Assembly: GCF_021502655.1 (NCBI RefSeq)
Contig: NZ_JAKFFT010000004.1
Span: 496,001 to 560,000 of the forward strand
DNA length: 64,000 bases
Direction of reading: 5' to 3'
Source of the DNA: Dyadobacter sp. CY347
GTDB lineage: Bacteria > Bacteroidota > Bacteroidia > Cytophagales > Spirosomataceae
Position 1 is the first letter of the stretch. The number at the start of each line of letters is the position of its first letter. Below the pieces are notes generated by a model. It worked only from the letters and a program-made list of their open reading frames with translations, ran no database searches and had not been told where the DNA came from. A program made the translations under genes and the position numbers. This document shows positions 35,108-42,100 of the stretch, in pieces.

Positions 35108-35138
35108 ATTAAATACACCTCATACTTTGGTTCTGCAA
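35108..35138 (-). promoter_or_regulatory. Possible promoter of the tRNA-like RNA
   Basis: On the minus strand TTG (35138-35136), 20 bases, TATTTAAT (35115-35108), a partial match to the Bacteroidota consensus. It sits about 30 bases upstream of the 5' end of the tRNA-like structure. Confidence 0.45.
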
Positions 35139-35252
35139 AACTAAAACTTCTGGACTTAAATATAAAATATTTTCATTTAAAATTGTTAAAATTTACAATT
35201 GTTTCATAATTTGGATAGGATTATTGTGAAAAATTCAAACATTCAATCTTAA

Positions 35253-35723
35253 ATGCAGAAATATTCAGATATAGACAGCACTGATTTACGCATCCTTTCC
35301 CTGCTTATCGAAAATGCGGCACTGCCCTACACAGAAATCGGAAAAAGGGTATTTGTCTCCGGCGGTACCGTACACGTTCGCATGAAAAAGCTCGAACAGA
35401 TGGGCATTGTCAAAGGCTCTCAACTCGTCATCGATCCTGCAAAACTGGGTTGGGATATCAGTGCATTTTTAGGAATTTACCTGGATAAGAGTTCGCTGTA
35501 CGAACAAGTTGCAACCGAGCTGGAAGGCATTCCGGAAGTTGTCAATATTCATTATACGACAGGCATTTACAGTATATTTTTGAAGATCGTATGCCGTGAC
35601 ACAGGCCATTTACGTGAAATCCTGCACGACAAAATTCAGAAAGTCAACGGCATCCAGCGAACAGAAACCTTTATTTCCCTCGAAGAACGCATTAACCGGT
35701 CCATTCCGCTGGCTGAAAGTTAA
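35253..35723 (+). CDS. Lrp/AsnC family transcriptional regulator
   Basis: 156 residues. An N-terminal winged helix-turn-helix (8-65: DSTDLRILSLLIENAALPYTEIGKRVFVSGGTVHVRMKKLEQMGIV) and a C-terminal RAM/AsnC ligand-binding domain (70-150; VVNIHYTTGIYSIFLKIVCRDTGHL) match the family. Such proteins bind DNA as octamers in response to amino acids. The recognition helix is SGGTVHVRMKKLE. Its targets are unknown. It is a single gene with promoter-like AT-rich sequence upstream, and the padR gene follows 97 bases later. Confidence 0.93.
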   Translation: MQKYSDIDSTDLRILSLLIENAALPYTEIGKRVFVSGGTVHVRMKKLEQMGIVKGSQLVIDPAKLGWDISAFLGIYLDKSSLYEQVATELEGIPEVVNIHYTTGIYSIFLKIVCRDTGHLREILHDKIQKVNGIQRTETFISLEERINRSIPLAES

Positions 35724-35771
35724 AATTTGAACGAATCATTTGCAGGGTAAAATAAATCTGATAAATTTGTA

Positions 35772-35801
35772 TTGTATATATAAAAAACTTATATATATTT
35801 G
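35772..35801 (+). promoter_or_regulatory. padR promoter with overlapping palindrome
   Basis: TTG (35772-35774), 19 bases, TATATTTG (35794-35801): a full match to the Bacteroidota promoter consensus. Between and over these elements lies an inverted repeat ATATATAA (35776-35783), 5 bases, TTATATAT (35789-35796), suited to bind a dimeric regulator such as PadR itself (inference). Confidence 0.75.
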
Positions 35802-35820
35802 TTTAGAAACAAAATCACTC

Positions 35821-36174
35821 ATGGAGAATAACGCAACGAGCAACGAGTACGTACGCGGTACATTAAAGACCATAGTTTTAAACCTATTGGCTGAGCATGA
35901 CCGGATGTACGGATATGAGATAACCCAGGAGGTAAAAGACAGAACAGGCGGCGCCATCGCATTGACATTTGGCGCATTGTATCCTGTTTTACATAAATTG
36001 GAACAGGAAGGCATGCTGATCACCGAGTCGGTTGAGGTGGACGGGCGTTTGAGAAAATATTATTCACTGACAACCCCCGGAAATGAGGCTGCCCGTAATA
36101 AAACCAATGACCTTGAACGTTTTATAGATGCAGTAAGATTATTACTGGCTCCGAAAAGTCTGGCAACTGAGTAA
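35821..36174 (+). CDS. PadR family transcriptional regulator
   Basis: 117 residues from the ATG at 35821; upstream in-frame starts fall inside the promoter. The winged helix is typical of PadR: GTLKTIVLNLLAEHDRMYGYEITQEV, then GALYPVLHKLEQEGMLITESVEVDGRLRKYYSLT. It lacks the long C-terminal helical domain of the largest subgroup. PadR repressors of this kind usually control the gene beside them, here a TonB-like protein with an unusual N-terminus; the palindrome at the padR promoter points to autoregulation. Confidence 0.93.
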   Translation: MENNATSNEYVRGTLKTIVLNLLAEHDRMYGYEITQEVKDRTGGAIALTFGALYPVLHKLEQEGMLITESVEVDGRLRKYYSLTTPGNEAARNKTNDLERFIDAVRLLLAPKSLATE

Positions 36175-36212
36175 AACCTTGTTACATGGCTCATATCTAA
36201 ACAGATAATCCG

Positions 36213-37235
36213 ATGAAACGCCTTCAGGAAAATCGCATTGATTTGATTAATAAATATTTGCAATCAAGCAAACTGGATCCCGAATTGCTACCCGAAATCC
36301 TGGACCATTTGGCTTGTGAAGCAGAAGAGCGTCTTTGGGATGGAAAACCGTTTGAGCAGATCTATCATAATATGATGGAAACCGCTGATCCGCAATCGCT
36401 CCTGAACCTGAGTGTCGATCACCAAAATCTGTTAGCCATGAAAAAATCATTGAATGACATCGTTTTCGAGGGCCGCAACAAACTTTACGGAGCTTATGAT
36501 TTGAGAAAAAGTTACGGGCAAACCATTCAGCGCTCTGTGCTGATGGGGGTAACATTGTTTTTGCTTTTGGTTATGTTCCCAAACCTTTACGCACGTCTCG
36601 TTCCCGAATCCAAGCCGGACGACATTGCGTATATCGTTGAAGCGAACCCGATTGACATTACACCGGAAATATTACCCAAGCCGCCGGTTGAAGAAGAAGT
36701 GGCACCTGCACCTAAAACAGTTCGCTCGCTGCCGCCGGTGGTTCTGCCAGACGAGCAGGTTACCATTGAAAATCTGCCGCCAGCCATTGAAGAATTGGAA
36801 AATGCGCAGCCTGCCGAAAAAACACTGGATGGCCTTGAAGAGATAACGATCATTGTTCCGCCCGCACCGGAAGCCGCTTCATCGAAGCCCGCAACCGCAG
36901 GATTGGAACCGCGAAAAGAAGAAATATTCAGGAGCGTTGAACAAGCGCCCCAATATAAAGGCGGACTGGCGGAAATGGGTGCATTCCTCCAAAAAAACCT
37001 GAGATACCCGGCCCCCGCAGCGCAAGCTGGAATTCAGGGAAAGGTATTTGTTGAATTCACCGTTGCATCTGATGGAAAAGTTGAAAATGTAACTGCAATC
37101 AAAGGAATTGGATTTGGCTGTGACGAAGAGGCAGTACGCGTTGTAAAACTGATGAAAAACTGGGCGCCGGGTAAACAAGCCGGAGTCCCCGTGAAGGTCC
37201 GCTTTACATTGCCTATTAGTTTTCAGTTAAATTAA
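36213..37235 (+). CDS. TonB-family energy transducer with an N-terminal HAAS-like segment
   Basis: 340 residues. From M76 onward it is a standard Bacteroidota TonB: MKKSLNDIVFEGRNKLYGAYDLRKSY, a membrane helix at about 106-124, a Pro/Glu-rich linker (125-240), and the TonB C-terminal domain (250-340, GGLAEMGAFLQKNLRYPAPAAQAGIQGKVFVEFTV). Residues 1-75 are extra: a helical, charged segment (INKYLQSSKLDPELLPEILDHLACEAEERLWDGKPFEQIY) like the cytoplasmic HAAS/permease-prefix domains that accompany PadR genes. Whether translation starts at 36213 or at 36438 is open; the added reading frame is open throughout. Terminator follows. Confidence 0.85.
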   Translation: MKRLQENRIDLINKYLQSSKLDPELLPEILDHLACEAEERLWDGKPFEQIYHNMMETADPQSLLNLSVDHQNLLAMKKSLNDIVFEGRNKLYGAYDLRKSYGQTIQRSVLMGVTLFLLLVMFPNLYARLVPESKPDDIAYIVEANPIDITPEILPKPPVEEEVAPAPKTVRSLPPVVLPDEQVTIENLPPAIEELENAQPAEKTLDGLEEITIIVPPAPEAASSKPATAGLEPRKEEIFRSVEQAPQYKGGLAEMGAFLQKNLRYPAPAAQAGIQGKVFVEFTVASDGKVENVTAIKGIGFGCDEEAVRVVKLMKNWAPGKQAGVPVKVRFTLPISFQLN

Positions 37236-37275
37236 AGGTTGCTCACGGCATTGCGTAAATGCCTCCCTGTTATTG

Positions 37276-37307
37276 AAAAAATCCTCGCTTTGCCGGGGAT
37301 TTTTTTG
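37276..37307 (+). terminator. Terminator after the TonB gene
   Basis: AAAAAATCCTCG (37276-37287) pairs with CGGGGATTTTTT (37294-37305) across a 6-base loop with one G-T pair, then T-rich sequence. Confidence 0.85.
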
Positions 37308-37347
37308 TTTTTTTGTATTCAAATCAAAACAGGAAGGCAGGAGGTTA

Positions 37348-37875
37348 ATGTACGCAATCGTAGATATTGAAACAACAGGTGGGGGAGGAGCAGCACGCAT
37401 TACCGAGATTGCCGTTTTCCGGCACGATGGCCAGCAGATCGTCGATATATTCCATTCCCTGATCAATCCCGAAATTTACATTCCGCCGTTTATCACCCGC
37501 CTCACGGGGATAGACAATGCCATGGTGAAAGATTCACCCACTTTTTACGATGTGCAGGACTCTGTGCGTGCATTGACCAAAGATGCCTGGTTTGTTGCCC
37601 ACAATGCGAAGTTCGATTATGGTTTTATCAAAAGAGAATTCGGAGCGCTGGATGAATATTTCCAGCGGGATTTATTGTGCACCGTTCAGCTGAGCAGAAA
37701 AATTTTCCCGGGACTAAAATCTTACAGTTTGGGAAAGCTGTGCGAAAGTCTGGAAATCAACATCGAGAATCGCCACCGCGCTCACGGTGATGCAGCCGCG
37801 ACGGTTCAACTATTTGAAAAACTGCTATTTAACGACCGGAATAGTTTGATCCCCATGGATTTTATGCTGAAATAA
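37348..37875 (+). CDS. DEDDh-type 3'-5' exonuclease domain protein
   Basis: 175 residues from the ATG at 37348, preceded by a strong Shine-Dalgarno-like GGAGG that is unusual for this phylum. The fold is the DnaQ/PolC proofreading type: D6 and E8 (IVDIETTGG), AHNAKFDYGF with a conserved aspartate, and HRAHGDAAATV with the catalytic histidine and aspartate. In related Bacteroidota proteins this domain is often followed by a GIY-YIG nuclease; here the gene ends after the exonuclease, so it is a single-domain form. It may serve in DNA repair or proofreading. Confidence 0.88.
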   Translation: MYAIVDIETTGGGGAARITEIAVFRHDGQQIVDIFHSLINPEIYIPPFITRLTGIDNAMVKDSPTFYDVQDSVRALTKDAWFVAHNAKFDYGFIKREFGALDEYFQRDLLCTVQLSRKIFPGLKSYSLGKLCESLEINIENRHRAHGDAAATVQLFEKLLFNDRNSLIPMDFMLK

Positions 37876-37945
37876 GTGCGATTGGGACGCTTGGAACGAT
37901 TCTTTAGATAATGTTGGAAAATACTAACCTAAATTTTACCAGCAT

Positions 37946-38122
37946 ATGAAAGCGTATATCAACTTCCTCATCGTTTTGCTATTGACCGTAACACTTACCA
38001 GCTGTGAAGTTGTAGGCGGCATTTTCAAAGGAGGCGTCTGGACAGGCGTTATTCTTGTGGTTGCGGTGATTGCAATCGTAATCTGGGCATTGTCAAAAGC
38101 ATTCGGAGGCGGACGTCGGTAA
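37946..38122 (+). CDS. Small membrane lipoprotein
   Basis: 58 residues. A hydrophobic leader ends in a lipobox (TLTSC, Cys20), then GGIFKGGVWTG and a single membrane-type helix (VILVVAVIAIVIWALSKAF) and a short basic tail (GGGRR). The arrangement (Cys lipid anchor, Gly-rich loop, one helix) is common to small Bacteroidota lipoproteins of unknown function. It is too short for reliable function calls. Confidence 0.7.
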   Translation: MKAYINFLIVLLLTVTLTSCEVVGGIFKGGVWTGVILVVAVIAIVIWALSKAFGGGRR

Positions 38123-38176
38123 CAATTCGATTTGCAACGACCTCTTTTAGCCAAAAAGATAAAGTTTGCTACAAAC

Positions 38177-38207
38177 TTGCTTATAAGCTTTCTCCGTTTC
38201 ATCTTTG
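38177..38207 (+). promoter_or_regulatory. Promoter of tRNA-Ala
   Basis: TTG (38177-38179), 20 bases, CATCTTTG (38200-38207), one mismatch from the Bacteroidota -7 consensus. It lies 40 bases before the tRNA. Confidence 0.6.
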
Positions 38208-38246
38208 CACTCCCTTCAAACGGAGGGGAAATGCATCCTTTGAAAT

Positions 38247-38323
<77 letters not shown>

Positions 38324-38330
38324 CATAATC

Positions 38331-38366
38331 AACCACTTACAATTGAAATTGTAGGTGGTTTTTTTG
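38331..38366 (+). terminator. Terminator after tRNA-Ala
   Basis: AACCACTTACAA (38331-38342) pairs with TTGTAGGTGGTT (38349-38360) with one wobble, followed by a run of T. Confidence 0.85.
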
Positions 38367-38796
38367 TTTAGCTAAATCGCAGCTGCCCCAACCTTTCCCT
38401 TAAAGCTAAAAGAGAAAAACAATGGCTTATGCCTCCGAGCAGATTATCCATTTCGTACAAACCATTCTGTACACTCTGAACCACGGGAAAACATTATAAA
38501 AACTTGGAAAAGGGAAAAAGATGTGCAGTTAGGCCGCAAACTCCATGCTTCCGGTAGAATCGGGAATCTAAAATTCTTTTTAGCTTTCGGCTCTAAACAT
38601 CCGAAAATGTGCTGGTACATCCCATACAAAGTGGTTTGTACAGTATGGACGCGCGATTCTTCAAATCGGGTAAATTAAATTTACGTTTTTCAAATAGGCC
38701 ATAATATCTAATAAATTAAGTGAGTAAACACACTTGCTTATTGATAATTGACGAAGATCGAATAGCATAATGGCTTGGTAATAAATGTGTGTGCTT
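38361..38796. other. Gene-free stretch with an imperfect inverted repeat pair
   Basis: No supported gene in these 436 bases. An imperfect 18-base inverted repeat, GTACAAACCATTCTGTAC at 38455-38472 and its partner at 38624-38641 (15 of 18 matched), encloses about 150 bases. Possible small remnants on the + strand (from 38422) are broken by stops. It could be a small non-autonomous element, but no target-site duplication was evident to me. Confidence 0.4.
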
Positions 38797-39037
38797 ATGA
38801 AAGTAATGATTGTCGACGAATACAAACAATTTTCAGAATTGTTGGGAGACTATCTTACCGGTAAAATTGAGCAGTTGAACATTCAGTTCTTATTTTCCGA
38901 CGATAATCATAAGTGAACTGGTATCCTGTGTCTTAAAGGTTTCCAACGGAGAGCGATATCTCGATACATCAACATTGGTGAAGTTCTTGTTCCTTGACGA
39001 AAAGATCTACAAGGAAGAATTGTCTCTGAATACATAA
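38797..39037 (+). pseudogene. Decayed NarL/LuxR-type response regulator
   Basis: A 39-codon frame starts at 38797 with the receiver N-terminus MKVMIVDEYKQFSELLGDYL, then stops at 38916. An overlapping frame carries ELVSCVLKVSNGERYLDTSTLVKFLF, which matches the linker of NarL/FixJ regulators (the VxxGERYL segment), ending at 39037. The core of the receiver (phospho-acceptor region) and the DNA-binding domain are missing. The gene appears to have lost most of its length by deletion plus frameshift. Confidence 0.6.
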
Positions 39038-39073
39038 AAGCCCTTTCTTCACATCAGTTAAGAAAGGGCTTTT
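39036..39073. terminator. Bidirectional terminator near the giant T9SS gene
   Basis: AAAAGCCCTTTCTT (39036-39049) pairs perfectly with AAGAAAGGGCTTTT (39060-39073) across a 10-base loop. It lies 75 bases past the stop of the minus-strand 39148 gene. Confidence 0.8.
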
Positions 39074-39147
39074 AATGTTTGGTCAGCTTACTAAATTTCT
39101 AAACTATTTAAATCTGAATCCAGCATTTAAATATAGAAATCAGCTTT

Positions 39148-42100
39148 TTAATGACTGATTAATACTTTACGGCTTACTGTGTCACCATTCGAGTGGGTAA
39201 TGGTCAGGATGTACATGCCAACCGGGAATTCTTTCACTGATATGGTTTTCGATACTTTTTCCCCTGATCGATAAACAGAATTTCCGATCATATTGTGGAT
39301 TTCAACCGATTTTACCTCGTTCCAGTTTGTACTTGACAGCGTTAGCACATCCGAAACCGGATTTGGATAAAATTCTGAATTCAGAACATGATTGGCCAAG
39401 CGCACTTGGATCACCCGGCTGTAAGCAAATGTCTTGTCCAGATCGATCATTTTGAGGCGATAGAAATTGTCTCCCACGCCAGGTGTTTTGTCCACGAATG
39501 AATAAGATTTCACTACATAACTTTCACCATGGGATTTTTCGGTGCCGACTGTTCGCCAGTCTTTGCCGTCGGTGCTGCGTTGAATATCGAACCGCTCGCT
39601 GTTCGTTTCTTCCGCGGTCCTCCAAGTCAGGACAGCAGTATTTTCCACATTGGAACCATTAAAGTCGATCAGGGTTACCGGCAAAGAGCAGTCCTTGGAA
39701 ACCGATAACGTAGTGGAGCAGGTGCCGAGCGTAGCCGTCAGTATGGCGGTTTCATTCGTTGGAATGCCTGTAACGGTGTTGCCGCTTACTACGCCTTTAT
39801 CCGAAGTAATTACAGCCCCGTCCGACGCCGTGAAGAATACCGTATAGCTATTGAGATCAACCGTGCATTCGTATTGCTCACCGGTGAGAGCAATTGTGGG
39901 CGCAGCGTTTACCGTGATAGTGACGGTTTGTGCTGCAACCGGCGTCGTAGCATCGCCTGCGCCGCTCACATTTGTCAGGTTGTAAACGAATGTTCCGGTA
40001 GCGGATGTTGGCGCGTTCACCGTTGCGGTCGTACTTGTACCGGTGGTTGACACCGTCTGATCAGTTCCACCATCAATGTTGTAGGTAAATGTGAATGGCG
40101 CAATTCCGTTGACCGCTGTGAATGTGATGACAGGTTGCGTTGCATTCTGGCAAACGCTCTCTGTGCCCGAAATAGTTGCGGTAAGGTCGTTAGCGACGGT
40201 TACAACGGCGGTCTGTGCAGAGGAAGGCGTCAGCGAACACGATAGCGCATCGGTTACACTCACAAGTTCATAATTAAATACACCAACAACATCTGTTGGC
40301 TGACTCAATGTTGCGGTTGTTTCGGTGCCAGTCGTTGAAACGGTCTGATTGCTGCCTCCGTTCACCGTGTAAGTAAATGTGTAGGGCAATGTGCCTCCCG
40401 TTGCCCCGAAGGTAACAACCGGCGCCGCAGCTCCCTGATTCACACTGGTTGTTCCCGTTAAAGAGGAACTTGTGATCTCATTAACCGTCAAAATTGCAGC
40501 CTCAGAAGTCGAACTGTTGCAAGGATTTGAAACAATGCACCGGTATTCCGACTGGTTATCCGTAGCAGGCACATTGGTCAGCGTCAGCGTCGCGTCGTCA
40601 GCCGTAGGGTTAGATGCCACATCAATATCCGCATACGCACCTCCGGAAGGTTTTTTCTGCCATTGGTAAGTAACATCACCCTGAGACGTAGCCACGGTAA
40701 AGGAAGCATCGGCACCCGCACAAATCGTCTGTGCATCAGGCTCATCCGTGATAGGAGGCGCGGGGGTAGGGGTTACTGTCACAGTAAATGAGCAGGTAGG
40801 AGCCGTCCCAATGCCATTTGAAGCTGTTACCAGCACCGTGGTTGCACCTGCGGGGAATTCGTACGGGAAAGTAATCGGATTTCCATTGACACTATAAGCA
40901 ATGGTCGCAGCCGGACACGCATCTGCGGTTGCGGCGAGTGTTTGTGTAGAAGTACAGGTGCCAGCGTCGGGGGATACGGTTTGGTCACCAGGGCAGGACG
41001 TGATCACAGGCACAGATACTACCGGCGTAACGGTTGGGTTATTACTTCCGGCAACGGCTGGGTCGTCGGTCAGTACGTTGTCAAAATTGCTTCCCGAAAC
41101 AGTTCCCTGGGTTGATACCTGGCAAACAGCAGTTGGTATGTCGGAATTAATGATAGCCCTGAAAGTAATGATCACATTTTTACCAGCCGGAATATTGAAA
41201 CCGCTGCCGCCGCCATTGATTGTAACCGTTTCACCGGCTTGTGCAGCCTCCATACGCGCAGGACTTGCCTTAACAGCAGGTGCCATTTGCACAACAGGCT
41301 TTGTGGCTGGCACGTTTTCAGCGGACTCACGCAGCGCTGCCGGAGGGTTTTCTTCGGGTGTGATTTTAGCTGTTTCCTGTTCTTCCGCGCTCATGCGTGC
41401 ATTCAGCAACGGCACAGAAGGTACCGTGCAAATTACGCCCGCACCGATTGTGAATGGTCCGCTACCGCTCTGGTTAACCGGTCCGGCTCCTGGTGAATTT
41501 CCCCCATTGTTCCAGGTTTCCTCAAAGGTCGTTCCTATTCCCTGCAAGCGTATTTCGGTTGAGCCGGCTACACCTGACCTGGCCCTTGCTGCATAGGTAA
41601 CAACAGGCGAAATAGTTACGTCATTGTTAATGATGTTGGCGCAAATTTTTGCATTGTTCGTGCCGCCGCCGGCAGTAAGCACGTCAATCCCGTAAAGTGC
41701 GTCCACTCCGGTCATTGCCATTGTGTTATTGTCAATCGTAACATTGCTCAGCGTGTTCGTAGAGGATGTTGCTTCTACCGCAATACCATTTCCGGTGGAC
41801 CAGTTATTAATTACATTGTCCCTGATCAGTACGGTTGAGCTTGCGCTTGGCGTGTTGTTGCTCACACGGATCCCGGAACCTGCCTGGGCGGTTTTTGTCA
41901 AATTATTGGCTGTAACATTTCCTTCCAGTGAGCCGTTGCCGGTCGTGAAGAAGTTCAAGGCCGGGCCATTCCACGTAGATACGGTGTTATTACTTACATT
42001 AAACTTTGCAGTTGCACTGCCTGAACTGGCGATATCTATCCCGGTTCCTACGTTGTCGGTTGGATTAATAATACAGTCCAGCACGTCAGCCTGGATCACG

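Noticed and set aside
38444-38629. 61-residue minus-strand frame after tRNA-Ala
   Set aside because: No domain or signal, and it spans the inverted repeat pair; likely chance.
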